A DNA stretch of 64,000 nt from Gallaecimonas kandeliae (GTDB lineage Bacteria; Pseudomonadota; Gammaproteobacteria; Enterobacterales; Gallaecimonadaceae). The notes beneath the pieces were generated by a model. It was given only the letters and a program-made list of their open reading frames with translations. It had not been told where the DNA came from and searched no databases. How positions within the stretch are numbered: the stretch's first letter is position 1; every line of letters begins with the position of its first letter. The stretch covers positions 2,569,415 through 2,633,414 of the forward strand of contig NZ_CP118480.1 of the NCBI RefSeq assembly GCF_030450055.1, in the 5' to 3' direction. Of the stretch, positions 1 through 7,451 are shown piece after piece. The position numbers were made by a program, and so were the translations under genes.

Positions 1-1
1 G

Positions 2-391
2 GACGGCAGCCCGGTGGAAAGCCCCTCCCGGGTACAGAGCACCAGGCGCGCCCTGGAAAAGGCGCTGCTGCAGGCCAAACTGCCCAAGCCGGCGCAAAGG
101 CCCCTGCCCCGCCAGCTCAAGCCATTCAAGGTGCCGACAGACGTAACCTTCCTGCCGTCCAGCCGCAAGCAGAGCCTGGCCGAGTTCACGGCCCTGGACA
201 GGCCCGGCCTGCTGGCCCAGGTGGGCCAGGTGTTCGCCGAATGTGGCGTTTCCCTCAAGGCGGCCAAGATCACCACCATAGGGGAGCGGGCCGAGGACTT
301 CTTCATCCTCACCACCCTGGACGGCGAGGCCCTCAGCGACGACGAACAGCAGCAATTGCGGGACGCGCTGGTGGACGCCCTGGCGCAATAA
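2..391 (+). CDS. glnD: GlnD, [protein-PII] uridylyltransferase, C-terminal part (5' end outside window)
   Basis: Only the last 129 codons lie in the window. GlnD uridylylates and de-uridylylates PII proteins in response to glutamine and so sets nitrogen control. The visible part reads as the second C-terminal ACT domain, with the typical ALDRPGLLAQVG turn (at about 198-233) followed by a regularly spaced beta-alpha-beta pattern and an ILTTLDG strand. ACT domains are the glutamine-sensing part in this family. The frame is open to the window edge with no natural start, so it is a partial gene and not a small protein. dapD follows, as in many gammaproteobacteria. Confidence 0.9.
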   Translation, partial: DGSPVESPSRVQSTRRALEKALLQAKLPKPAQRPLPRQLKPFKVPTDVTFLPSSRKQSLAEFTALDRPGLLAQVGQVFAECGVSLKAAKITTIGERAEDFFILTTLDGEALSDDEQQQLRDALVDALAQ

Positions 392-438
392 TGGGGATAA
401 TCGGCCGCTACGCCGGAGGAGCCAATTGCCCCTCGGCA

Positions 439-462
439 CCGGCCCTATTGGGGCCGGCTTTT
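439..462 (+). terminator. Probable Rho-independent terminator after glnD
   Basis: A 7-bp GC stem (CCGGCCC/GGGCCGG, arms 439-445 and 451-457) with a 5-nt loop is followed by a short TT TT tract. The T run is short, so termination may be incomplete. It separates glnD from dapD. Confidence 0.5.
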
Positions 463-557
463 GCCCGGCCTATTGGCCAGGGCCTGTCGGCCCCATGCCG
501 ACCCTTTTCATGGCGCGGCGCCATGGCGTCGCCACAGCAGATCCTTAGGAGACCCTC

Positions 558-1598
558 GTGACAGCTGCTAACCACTTTAGTTTGGGCCTGGGTATAGGTA
601 CCCGCAGCGCAGCCGGCGACTGGCTGGAAGTGTTCTACAGCAAGCCGGTACTGGCCCCGCAGGCAGAGCTGGTCGAAGCCCTGGCGGCCGTCACCGGTTA
701 CAGCGGCGGCAACCAGGCCATCGACATCAAGGCCGAGCAGCTGCCGGCCCTGGCCGAGGCCTTTGCCCAGGCCGGCCTTGGCGACCAGCAGGCCATAGCC
801 CAGGCCCTTTTCGGCACCGCGCAGCCGCTGGTGCTCTGTATCCTCGAAAGCGATGCCCAGTCCAGCTCCACTCCCGAGGTCTACCTCAAGCTGCAACTGC
901 TTTCCCATCGCCTGGTACAGCCCCACGGCATCAACTTGAACGGCATGTTCGGCCTACTGCCCAACGTGGCCTGGACCAACGAAGGGGCCGTGGCCCTTGA
1001 CGAGCTGCCCCTGCGCCAGCTCAAAGCCCGTGCCGAGGGCCGGGTGCTGGACGTACAGTCCGTGGACAAGTTCCCCAAGATGACCAACTACGTGGTGCCG
1101 GCCGGCATCCGTATCGGCGACGCCTCCCGGGTGCGCCTGGGCGCCCACCTGGCGGCCGGCACCACCATCATGCACGAGGGCTTCGTCAACTTTAACGCCG
1201 GCACCCTCGGCACCAGCATGGTCGAAGGGCGGATCTCCGCCGGTGTGGTGGTGGGCGACGGTTCGGATCTCGGCGGCGGCTGCTCCACCATGGGCACCCT
1301 GTCCGGTGGTAACAACGTGGTGATCTCGGTGGGTGAAGGCTGCCTCATCGGCGCCAACGCCGGCCTCGGCATCCCCCTGGGCGATCGCTGCACCATCGAA
1401 GCCGGCCTCTATGTGACCGGCGGCTCCAAGGTGGTGGTGCTGGATGACAAGAACCAGGAAGTGGAAGTGGTCAAGGCCAGCACCCTGGCCGGCAAGCCGG
1501 ATCTGCAGTTCCGCCGCAATTCCCAGAGCGGCCGCATCGAGGTCAAGACCAACAAGTCCGCCATCGAACTGAACGCCGAGCTGCATTCCCACAACTGA
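558..1598 (+). CDS. dapD: DapD, 2,3,4,5-tetrahydropyridine-2,6-dicarboxylate N-succinyltransferase (long type)
   Basis: Transfers succinyl from succinyl-CoA to tetrahydrodipicolinate in the succinylase branch of lysine and meso-diaminopimelate synthesis. The 346-residue length fits the long class (Pseudomonas/actinobacterial type), not the 274-residue E. coli type. The C-terminal half shows a left-handed beta-helix of hexapeptide repeats (from about residue 180), with the conserved FVNFNAGTLGTSMVEGRI stretch and a GGGCSTMGTLSGG turn. The start is GTG at 558, preceded at good distance by TAGGAGA (546-552). It is followed by a bidirectional terminator, so it seems to be a single-gene unit. Confidence 0.93.
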   Translation: MTAANHFSLGLGIGTRSAAGDWLEVFYSKPVLAPQAELVEALAAVTGYSGGNQAIDIKAEQLPALAEAFAQAGLGDQQAIAQALFGTAQPLVLCILESDAQSSSTPEVYLKLQLLSHRLVQPHGINLNGMFGLLPNVAWTNEGAVALDELPLRQLKARAEGRVLDVQSVDKFPKMTNYVVPAGIRIGDASRVRLGAHLAAGTTIMHEGFVNFNAGTLGTSMVEGRISAGVVVGDGSDLGGGCSTMGTLSGGNNVVISVGEGCLIGANAGLGIPLGDRCTIEAGLYVTGGSKVVVLDDKNQEVEVVKASTLAGKPDLQFRRNSQSGRIEVKTNKSAIELNAELHSHN

Positions 1599-1612
1599 GG
1601 GAAGCCGGCAGC

Positions 1613-1640
1613 AAAAAGGCAGCCCCGGGCTGCCTTTTTT
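1613..1640. terminator. Bidirectional terminator between dapD and ptsG
   Basis: A symmetric hairpin AAAAAGGCAGCC-CCGG-type stem with A-run on the left and T6 on the right (1613-1640) can end transcription of dapD on the plus strand and of the ptsG operon on the minus strand. Confidence 0.85.
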
Positions 1641-3064
1641 CATGCCAACTGGCGGTTGAGGGCGTCCCTCAGGCCAGCCGCCCTGGCGCCGAACACCAGT
1701 TGCACCCCCTGGCCTATGACCAGCACGCCGCTGGCGCCCAGGCGCCGGCAAGCCTTCTTGTCCACCATCTTGGGGTCGGCCACCTGTAGCCGCAGCCGGG
1801 TGATGCAGGCGTCCACCCGCAGCAGGTTGTCACGGCCCCCCAGGGCCGCCAGCAAGGCCTCGGCGATCACCTGGCCCGTGGCCGGTACCGGCGCCTGGAC
1901 CTCAACGGTGCGCCCTGGCGTAGCCAGCTTCAGGGCCCCTATGGCCACGTAGAAGACCACGAAGTAGAGGGCGCCCCAGAGCGGCATCAGCCAGAACAAA
2001 GGCGCCAGGTTGCGGGCCAGGGGCCAGTAGGCCACGAAGTCGATGAGCCCCTGGGAGTAGCTCATGCCGTGGTGGACTCCCAGCATTATGCAGACCACGA
2101 AGGCCAGGCCGTTCATCAAGGCATGGAAGACATAGAGCACAGGCGCCACGAACAGAAAGGCGAACTCCAGGGGCTCGGTAACCCCCGTAACCATGGACGC
2201 CAAGGCGCCGGAGAGCATGATGCCCCCCACCTTGGCCCGCTCTTCCGGCCTGGCCCGCAGCCAGATGGCCAGGCCCGCCATGGGCAGCCCCACCAGCTTG
2301 GTCAGGTAACCACCGGCCAGGTGGCCGGCGCTGGGATCCCCGGCCAGGAAGCGGCGCACCTCGCCGCGGATCCAGCTGCCGTAACAGGCGCTCTGGTCCA
2401 CCGGCAGCACCTGCCCGTCCTGCACGCAGACGCCGCCGGATTCGGTGAAAAAGGGCACGTTCCAGATGTGCTGCAGGCCAAGGGGAGAGAGCAGCCTGTC
2501 CACCACCCCGTAGAGGCCCCAGGCCAGCACGGGCTCGCCGTCCGACACCCAGTGGGAGAAGTGGGCGATGAGCTGGGACAGGCTGGGCCAGAGGGTAGCG
2601 AGGCTCGCCGAGAGCAGCAGGGCCGGCACCACCACCAGGGCCGCCAACAGTCGCGGGCCGGAGAAGAAGGTCAAAGCCGATGGCGGCTGCCAGTTGCGGC
2701 TGAAAGAGGCGACATAGGCCACCATCAGCCCCACCAGCACCCCACCGGCGGCGCCGGTGTCCACGGCATTGCCGGCAAAGGCGTCCAGGCCGGCGATGGT
2801 GATGAGGTAGGCCAGCACCGCAGCCAGGGCGGCGCTGCCGTCGTTGCGGCTTAGGCCGGTCGCCACCCCCACGGCAAACAACAACCCCAGGTGGGCGAAG
2901 ACGGCGTCCCCTGTCTGGTAGAGCCAGGCGGCGACGGCGTCGGGCAGCCAGCCGGGATTGGCGGCCCCCAGGCCCAGGATCAGGCCCGCGGCCGGCAATA
3001 TGGCCACCGGCAGCATCAGCGCCTGGCCGAGACGCTGGGCGCGGGCGAAGAGTTGGTGTTTCAC
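1640..3064 (-). CDS. ptsG: PTS glucose-type EIICB component
   Basis: Membrane permease and phosphotransfer subunit that imports and phosphorylates a hexose. The N-terminal ~375 residues form the EIIC domain with the LMLPVAILPAAG opening, many hydrophobic helices, an HIWNVPFF loop and VTEPLEF in place of the ITEP motif. The C-terminal EIIB domain carries the phospho-cysteine in DACITRLRL. The length (474) and the HIWNVPF segment match PtsG better than NagE, although GlcNAc cannot be excluded. A GTG start at 3064 abuts the stop codon of the flavodoxin gene and gives a full-length family N-terminus. It is the last gene of the yqcC-truC-yqcA run, so translation is probably coupled. Confidence 0.85.
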   Translation of the reverse strand: MKHQLFARAQRLGQALMLPVAILPAAGLILGLGAANPGWLPDAVAAWLYQTGDAVFAHLGLLFAVGVATGLSRNDGSAALAAVLAYLITIAGLDAFAGNAVDTGAAGGVLVGLMVAYVASFSRNWQPPSALTFFSGPRLLAALVVVPALLLSASLATLWPSLSQLIAHFSHWVSDGEPVLAWGLYGVVDRLLSPLGLQHIWNVPFFTESGGVCVQDGQVLPVDQSACYGSWIRGEVRRFLAGDPSAGHLAGGYLTKLVGLPMAGLAIWLRARPEERAKVGGIMLSGALASMVTGVTEPLEFAFLFVAPVLYVFHALMNGLAFVVCIMLGVHHGMSYSQGLIDFVAYWPLARNLAPLFWLMPLWGALYFVVFYVAIGALKLATPGRTVEVQAPVPATGQVIAEALLAALGGRDNLLRVDACITRLRLQVADPKMVDKKACRRLGASGVLVIGQGVQLVFGARAAGLRDALNRQLA

Positions 3065-3514
3065 CTAGAGGAGCGCACTCCAGTGCTTGAGCCAGGACAA
3101 GGCTTCTTCTTCAGGCTCCAGGGTTTCACAGGCATCAACCTTGAGGCGGAGGCTCAGGGCCTTGCCCCCCAACTCTTCCAGCAATTCCTCGAACTGGTCG
3201 CCAGCACCGCAGTAACTGCTGTAGCTGGAATCCCCCAGGGTAATGACGCCGTAGGGCAGGCTCTTTAGCATAGGGAAGCTGTCCTTGAGTTCCACAAAGA
3301 AGGGCAGCAGGTTGTCGGGGATGTCGCCGTCGCCTGTGGTGGAGGTCACCACCAGCAGGGCATCGGGCCTGTCCTGGATCACCTCGGCCACAGTCGGCTG
3401 TTCGAAGAGGCGGGCCTGGTGGCCGCCTTCCGTCAAGGCCTCGGTCAGGGTTTGGGCCAGTTGCTCGGCGGCGCCGTAGACGCTGCCATAAACCACATGG
3501 ATAGCGGCCATCAA
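3065..3514 (-). CDS. yqcA: YqcA, flavodoxin-domain protein
   Basis: Short-chain flavodoxin (149 residues) that binds FMN and probably acts as a one-electron carrier. Visible features are the phosphate-binding loop near the N-terminus (YGSVYGAAEQLA), the VTSTTGDGDIPDN loop and the LGDSSYSSYCGAG loop around the isoalloxazine ring. In E. coli yqcA also lies next to truC and yqcC. It overlaps truC by 4 nt and touches ptsG, so the four genes are likely one operon. MioC is the nearest alternative; the neighbourhood favours YqcA. Confidence 0.87.
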   Translation of the reverse strand: MMAAIHVVYGSVYGAAEQLAQTLTEALTEGGHQARLFEQPTVAEVIQDRPDALLVVTSTTGDGDIPDNLLPFFVELKDSFPMLKSLPYGVITLGDSSYSSYCGAGDQFEELLEELGGKALSLRLKVDACETLEPEEEALSWLKHWSALL

Positions 3515-4272
3515 AGATCCTCGTCATGCCAGGCACCGGCCTTGGCCATCAGGCCTTGGCAGTCCCAGCCAAAATCGGTGAAAAGATTTTCCCAGCTTGC
3601 CGGCAGAGGCGCCCTGATGTCCAGCGCCTCGCCCGTCACCGGGTGTGTGAAAGCCAGGCGCCAGGCCCGCAGGGCCAGTTCCCGAAAACCCAGCACTTCC
3701 CGAAACAGCAGGTTGTGCTTGCCGTCGCCATGGGTGGTGTCGTTGACGATGGGGTGGCGCAGGTGATCGAAGTGGCGGCGCAGCTGGTGGCGGCGGCCTG
3801 TCAGGGGCGAGCAGGTCACCAGGCTGTAACGGGCCGTCTGGTAACGGCCGACGGCATGGGGCAACTCACAATGGGCCAGGGGCGCGTAGGCAGTGACGGC
3901 GTCCTGGGCTTCTTTTTCCTTGCGCGGCTGGCCCATGACGGCGTCGTATTCTTCCACCAGGGGGTAGTCCAGCACGGCCCCTTCCTTGACCCAACCCCGC
4001 ACCAGGCTCAGGTAGCTCTTCTTGACTTGGCGGGCGCTGAACTGCTCGGCCAACTGCCTGGCTACCTCTGGGCTCAGCGCAAAGAGCAACAGGCCTGAGG
4101 TGGGCCTGTCCAGCCGGTGCACAGGGTAGACGTGCTGGCCCAACTGGTCCCGCAGCAGCTGCATGGCGAAAACCCTCTCCCCTGCCGCTATCTTGGATCT
4201 GTGCACCAGAAGCCCAGCTGGCTTGTCGATGACCACCAGGTGTTCATCCTGGAAGCAGATCTCCAGCATCAT
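3511..4272 (-). CDS. truC: TruC, tRNA pseudouridine(65) synthase
   Basis: Isomerises U65 in tRNA. The protein has the RluA-family catalytic motif HRLDRPTSGLLLF with the nucleophilic aspartate, and the second family motif GRRHQLRRH. The frame stays open further upstream, but the real start is most likely ATG at 4272: it overlaps the yqcC stop codon in an ATGA arrangement and gives the family N-terminus MMLEICFQDEHLVVIDKPAG. The 3' end overlaps yqcA by 4 nt. Length (~253 residues) fits TruC. Confidence 0.9.
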   Translation of the reverse strand: MMLEICFQDEHLVVIDKPAGLLVHRSKIAAGERVFAMQLLRDQLGQHVYPVHRLDRPTSGLLLFALSPEVARQLAEQFSARQVKKSYLSLVRGWVKEGAVLDYPLVEEYDAVMGQPRKEKEAQDAVTAYAPLAHCELPHAVGRYQTARYSLVTCSPLTGRRHQLRRHFDHLRHPIVNDTTHGDGKHNLLFREVLGFRELALRAWRLAFTHPVTGEALDIRAPLPASWENLFTDFGWDCQGLMAKAGAWHDEDL

Positions 4273-4595
4273 TCCCTGACCCGCTTGCCGCTCAGCAGTT
4301 CGTCCAGGTCGGCTATTCGGTCCAGCAGCACCATCACCTTGTCGCCGTGGTGGCGCCAAGCCTCTTCGGCCATGGGGCAGACACTGACGTTATGGGGAAC
4401 ATTGCCTACCTGGATAAGCACTGTGAGTTTGGGCAGGTAGATGAACTGCACCCACTGCTCGAAGTCCAATGTGTCAACGGCAAAGGGTTGGGTGCTGGCC
4501 AAGGCCTCGGCGGAAGGTTCAACGTCAGACCAGAGGCCGTGTTGACGCATTTCCATCTCGATCAGGCTGATGAGATCCAGGGCGCGATCCCGCAT
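4269..4595 (-). CDS. yqcC: YqcC family protein (DUF446)
   Basis: A 108-residue mostly helical soluble protein of unknown function. The sequence matches the YqcC pattern (LISLIEMEMRQHGLW near the N-terminus, the FEQWVQFIYLPKL core). It is the first gene of the minus-strand run yqcC-truC-yqcA-ptsG and overlaps truC by 4 nt. The same order yqcC-truC-yqcA occurs in E. coli, which supports the call more than any known biochemical role. Confidence 0.85.
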   Translation of the reverse strand: MRDRALDLISLIEMEMRQHGLWSDVEPSAEALASTQPFAVDTLDFEQWVQFIYLPKLTVLIQVGNVPHNVSVCPMAEEAWRHHGDKVMVLLDRIADLDELLSGKRVRE

Positions 4596-4646
4596 GGCAA
4601 ACTCCTCGAAAAAACAGGGTGTCTAGGATAGCAAAGCCGAGCTACC

Positions 4647-4652
4647 TATAAT
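4647..4652 (+). promoter_or_regulatory. Probable -10 element (TATAAT) for the DUF3549-DUF3301 pair
   Basis: A perfect TATAAT lies 27 nt before the ATG at 4680, in the 84-bp gap between divergent genes. No good -35 hexamer is seen 17 nt upstream, so this rests on the -10 alone. Confidence 0.45.
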
Positions 4653-4679
4653 GACCCCTTTTTCAAGAAGAGCCTTTCC

Positions 4680-5609
4680 ATGGAATTGACCAACCTGGCC
4701 GATTTTCTCGACGCCAGCGGCGCCCGTTACCGGATCTTCGATCTGGGCCGACGGGTAGTGCCATTGCCCGAAGACGACTTCAGGCGCTGTGCCGAAGGCG
4801 AGCGGCCCTATCCCTACCCTCTGCAGCGCCAGGCCTGGCTGGGCATTCTTTTTTGGCAAGACCAGCCCTATGTCTGGTTCGTCCGTCTGGGGCTGGACGA
4901 GCAGGGCCTCATCAATCAGGGCCAGGCTGCCCAGTTCATGGCCCAGGTACTGGCCGCCATGCAAGAAGGGCGGGATGCCCTGCCGGACAATCCCTTCACC
5001 TTCCTGCCCAGCGAGGAAAAACGCGCCGCCTTTCATAGCCAGGCCAAGTTGCTGCTGGGCGAGCCGGCATCCCTCTATTACGAAGAGACCCTGGCCTACG
5101 CCCGTGGCCAGCTGCGGGACTGGCAACGCCTTGGTCTGCAAGGCCTGGCTGACCTGGTGGCAAGGGACAAAGACCAGCCCTGGTTCCCAGGCTTTGTCGC
5201 CGAGGCTCCCCTGGAAGTGCTGATACCCCTGGCCATGCAGTTGGAAAACCACAAGCTGGCCCCCGAGTTGGCCGAAGCGCTCTGGGAGCGCTTGCCCCAA
5301 GCTCCTCTCCCACTGGGGCGAGCCCTGGGACGAACCGGCAAGGCCGCCGAAGTCGCCGACAAGCTCTTGGCAGAAGCCGCCCTGCAAGACTTGCTGGTGG
5401 TAGCCGGCAGGCTCTGGGAGAGCCTGGAGGATGAAAAGCGCCTCGGCCATTTCCTGGAACTGGCGGCAGCCCTCGAAGAGGGAAGGCACTTCCCTGCCCT
5501 TTTTGCCGATCTGGTGATGCTGCCATCCCTGCGGCCAAAGCTGCTGGCCAAACTCCGTGACCCCGAACGCTCTGTGGCATTGGCCAAAGCCCTGGGGAGC
5601 CTGTTTTGA
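4680..5609 (+). CDS. DUF3549 family protein
   Basis: A 309-residue soluble protein without signal peptide or membrane segments. It matches my recollection of the DUF3549 family found next to truC/yqcC in Shewanella- and Vibrio-type genomes. The N-terminal part (about residues 1-95) is compact and contains a tryptophan-rich stretch (LGILFWQDQPYVWFVRLGL); the C-terminal half is helical and leucine/alanine rich, resembling repeat helices. No catalytic motif is visible. It overlaps the next gene by 4 nt (TTGA), suggesting coupled translation. Confidence 0.75.
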   Translation: MELTNLADFLDASGARYRIFDLGRRVVPLPEDDFRRCAEGERPYPYPLQRQAWLGILFWQDQPYVWFVRLGLDEQGLINQGQAAQFMAQVLAAMQEGRDALPDNPFTFLPSEEKRAAFHSQAKLLLGEPASLYYEETLAYARGQLRDWQRLGLQGLADLVARDKDQPWFPGFVAEAPLEVLIPLAMQLENHKLAPELAEALWERLPQAPLPLGRALGRTGKAAEVADKLLAEAALQDLLVVAGRLWESLEDEKRLGHFLELAAALEEGRHFPALFADLVMLPSLRPKLLAKLRDPERSVALAKALGSLF

Positions 5610-5893
5610 GCGAACTCCTGACCCTGCTACTGCTAGCCCTGGGACTGTTCATCTTCTGGCGGCTGCGTCAGCAGGAGGAATGGGCCAGGGCGGCGGCCGT
5701 CCAACTCTGTCAACGCCACCAGGTGCAATTACTGGAGGTGGCCCTGCACAGGCGCCGCCTGGGGCGGCGAGGGCTGGTGCACCACTATGTCATGGAAGTG
5801 AGCCTCAACGCCGACGAACGCTATCAGGTCCATTTCGCCATGGCGGGGCGTCGGCTGCTTGATGTGCAGTGGCCGGTGATGAGGGAGTACTAG
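5606..5893 (+). CDS. DUF3301 family small membrane-anchored protein
   Basis: Ninety-five residues: an N-terminal membrane helix (LLTLLLLALGLFIFW) followed by a basic cytoplasmic part with the family pattern of a CxxxxVQLLEVAL stretch. The start is TTG at 5606, within a TTGA overlap with DUF3549, where the upstream ribosome would re-initiate. Function unknown. The following 1.57 kb contain no protein gene but carry the three sRNA genes listed next. Confidence 0.72.
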   Translation: MSELLTLLLLALGLFIFWRLRQQEEWARAAAVQLCQRHQVQLLEVALHRRRLGRRGLVHHYVMEVSLNADERYQVHFAMAGRRLLDVQWPVMREY

Positions 5894-5916
5894 CCGAGAC
5901 GGGTGGCACAGGCCTT

Positions 5917-5954
5917 AAAAAAGAAGAGCCGGGAAGGGGCAACCCCTTCCCGGC
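5917..5954 (-). terminator. Rho-independent terminator of csrB copy 1
   Basis: A perfect 12-bp stem (arms 5928-5939 and 5943-5954, loop of 3) is followed on the minus strand by TCTTCTTTTTT. This fixes the transcribed strand of the RNA. Confidence 0.92.
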
Positions 5955-6270
5955 GAGAGCGGCTTGGATGTCGATTCCTTGCGCTTTATGCTCCCTGCAT
6001 CAATCCTTGATGCTCCCTATCCCTGGGACTTCCTTAAAAGGCTCCTGCCTTGATCCTGTTTGGCTTCCTTACCTGGCCAAGCATCCTGCTTCGCCAACCC
6101 GTCCTGGGTATTACCGCCATCCTGCGGTGTCGTCCCTGCTGTCATCCTTGTATCGGCGTCCTGCCGACACTGATAAGACTAAGCTTTTACCGGCCGATAA
6201 CAAGGCGACCTCGGGCCTTCAAAGCCCGAGCCAAACCGACTCTGGCTGCAGTCATTTTGCATAAGACACT
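5917..6270 (-). ncRNA. csrB: CsrB-like regulatory RNA, copy 1
   Basis: Read on the minus strand, this ~354-nt stretch contains about 15 GGA motifs outside the terminator, many as CAGGAYG or AAGGA in loops of short hairpins, for example CCGCAGGATGGCGG, CCCAGGACGGG, AAGCAGGATGCTT and GGCAGGAGCC. This is the signature of CsrB/RsmZ-type RNAs, which sequester the mRNA-binding regulator CsrA. It ends in a strong terminator (12-bp stem, CAA loop, T6). The 5' end is placed at the A of AACAGTGTCTTAT, shared with copy 3, after an AATCTAAA-like -10; this start is inferred. In E. coli csrB also lies between yqcC and syd, which flank this cluster here. No convincing reading frame is conserved among the copies. 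Confidence 0.92.
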
Positions 6271-6340
6271 GTTTTAGATTGGAATTAATAAAACACGTCG
6301 GAAATGGCGGGGGAAACAAAGCGGCATTTGCCCAGGGCTT

Positions 6341-6358
6341 TGTAAGAGATTTCGCACA
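6341..6358. promoter_or_regulatory. GacA/UvrY/VarA box upstream of csrB copy 1
   Basis: TGTAAGAGATTTCGCACA is close to the palindromic upstream activating sequence TGTAAG-N6-CTTACA used by GacA-family response regulators at csrB/rsm genes. Its centre is about 80 nt upstream of the inferred start at 6270. The flanking bases are also shared with the box of copy 2. Confidence 0.8.
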
Positions 6359-6410
6359 AGGAAAAGGAATAAACGGCCAAGGCAGCGCAATGCGAATTCA
6401 AAGAAGCGGG

Positions 6411-6447
6411 ACAAAGAGAAGCCGGGAAGAGGATACCCCTTCCCGGC
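6411..6447 (-). terminator. Terminator of csrB copy 2, weakened tail
   Basis: Stem GCCGGGAA/TTCCCGGC extended by four more pairs with one mismatch (6421-6447). On the minus strand the stem is followed by TTCTCTTTGT, so release may be less efficient and read-through towards copy 1 is possible. Confidence 0.7.
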
Positions 6448-6762
6448 GAGAGCGGCTTGGATGTCGATTCCCTGCGCTTTATGCTCCTTGCATCAGTCCT
6501 TGATGCTCCCAATCCTTGGGACTTCCCTAAAAGGCTCCTGCCTTTGTCCTGTTCGGTATCCTTACCTGGCCAAGCGTCCTGCTTCACCAACCCGTCCTGG
6601 GCATTACCGCATCCTGCGGTGTCGTCCATGTCCTCATCCTTGTGCCAGCGTCCTGCTGACAGTGCAAAGATTACCCCTTTACCGCGCCATAACAACCGAC
6701 TGACGGAGCCTAGAGCAACTTCCAGAGCGTAAGAAAGCAAAGGCACAAAACAATAACCGCAT
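6411..6762 (-). ncRNA. csrB: CsrB-like regulatory RNA, copy 2
   Basis: A ~352-nt minus-strand RNA closely similar to copy 1 over its 3' two thirds (same order of hairpins CCGCAGGATGCGG, CCCAGGACGGG, GGCAGGAGCC and the AAGCGCAGGGAATCGACATCC block). About 17 GGA motifs are visible. The 5' third has diverged from copies 1 and 3. The start is inferred from TAAAACATGCGGTTAT, which aligns with TAAAACAGTGTCTTAT of copy 1, and from the 80-nt distance to its GacA box. The terminator stem is retained with one mismatch, but its tail is TTCTCTTTGTCC, less T-rich than in the other copies. It should titrate CsrA like its neighbours. Confidence 0.9.
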
Positions 6763-6832
6763 GTTTTAAAAGACAATTTTAAAAATCCCGCAGAAATCAC
6801 CAAGGCAACAAAGGGAGATTTTCCCAGGCTTT

Positions 6833-6850
6833 TGTAAGAGATCTCGCACA
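6833..6850. promoter_or_regulatory. GacA/UvrY/VarA box upstream of csrB copy 2
   Basis: TGTAAGAGATCTCGCACA matches the TGTAAG-N6-CTTACA consensus at most positions and differs from the box of copy 1 at a single base. Its centre is about 80 nt upstream of the inferred start at 6762. Confidence 0.82.
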
Positions 6851-6905
6851 AGGGGATGGCATAAAAGCTCAGTGAGCTACTAAGGAAGCAGGGTCCAGCC
6901 CCCAT

Positions 6906-6940
6906 AAAAAAGAAGAGCCGGAAAGGTTTCCCTTCCCGGC
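6906..6940 (-). terminator. Rho-independent terminator of csrB copy 3
   Basis: A 10-bp stem with one G-U pair (arms 6917-6926 and 6931-6940) is followed on the minus strand by TCTTCTTTTTT. Confidence 0.88.
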
Positions 6941-7032
6941 TGGCGGCTTGGTGTCTTTCCTGGCGCTACCTGCTTCTCGCATCTTCCATGACGCCCCTTA
7001 CCTGGGCATATCCTGATGGCGTCCTGCCACTG

Positions 7033-7222
7033 TCCTGTTCGGCTTCCTGCCAGGCCGGGCTCCTACCCCGCCTCGGGTCCTTCCGGCTGCGGCTCCTGCC
7101 GTTGTCCTGTTCGGCTTCCTGCCGGGCCGGGCTCCTGCCCCGCCTCGGGTCCTTCCGGTTGCGGCTCCTGCCACTGTCCTGTTCGGCTTCCTACCGGGCC
7201 GGGCTCCTGCCCCGCCTCGCTT
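7033..7222. repeat. 72-bp tandem repeat, about 2.6 copies, inside csrB copy 3
   Basis: The motif TCCTGTTCGGCTTCCT recurs at 7033, 7105 and 7177, exactly 72 bp apart, and the sequence between is nearly identical with a few substitutions. The third unit is cut short near 7222. On the transcribed strand each unit carries five GGA motifs, so the array multiplies potential CsrA sites. Confidence 0.93.
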
Positions 7223-7451
7223 CCTGGCAATACCGCACTCCTGCGGTCGCATCCCTGCTGCCTTCCTGGCTGTCAGCATCCTGCCTACGACTTAAGAATA
7301 AGAGATGGACAGCGGGGAACAAGGCGACTCCAGGGGGGCTGGACCAGGGAGAACGGCACCAAAAATGAAGATAAGACACTGTTACATAATGAATTTAACA
7401 ACAAGAGCCCGCCGGATGCCGACAGCACAAAGTGGTGATGGCCCAAGCCCC

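Larger units (their letters stand above)
6906..7380 (-). ncRNA. csrB: CsrB-like regulatory RNA, copy 3 (enlarged)
   Basis: A ~475-nt minus-strand RNA with about 25 GGA motifs, the most of the three. It shares with copy 1 the start region AACAGTGTCTTAT and with both copies the terminator type and the CAGGATG/CAGGACA loop motifs. The middle has been expanded by a 72-bp tandem repeat, each unit adding five GGA sites. Several hairpins present the motif in a loop, such as ACCGCAGGAGTGCGGT and GGGCAGGAGCCC. It is expected to bind many CsrA dimers. The repeat length is a multiple of three, which keeps long frames open, but those frames have no sensible composition or start context. Confidence 0.9.

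Noticed and set aside
7033-7222. 72-bp tandem array as a possible CRISPR
   Set aside because: Units are contiguous without unique spacers, carry no palindromic repeat unit, and no cas genes are nearby.
6285-7438. Several open frames of 70-206 codons within 5.9-7.5 kb on both strands
   Set aside because: They overlap the sRNA units, change between copies, have no ribosome binding sites, and one set exists only because the 72-bp repeat is a multiple of three.
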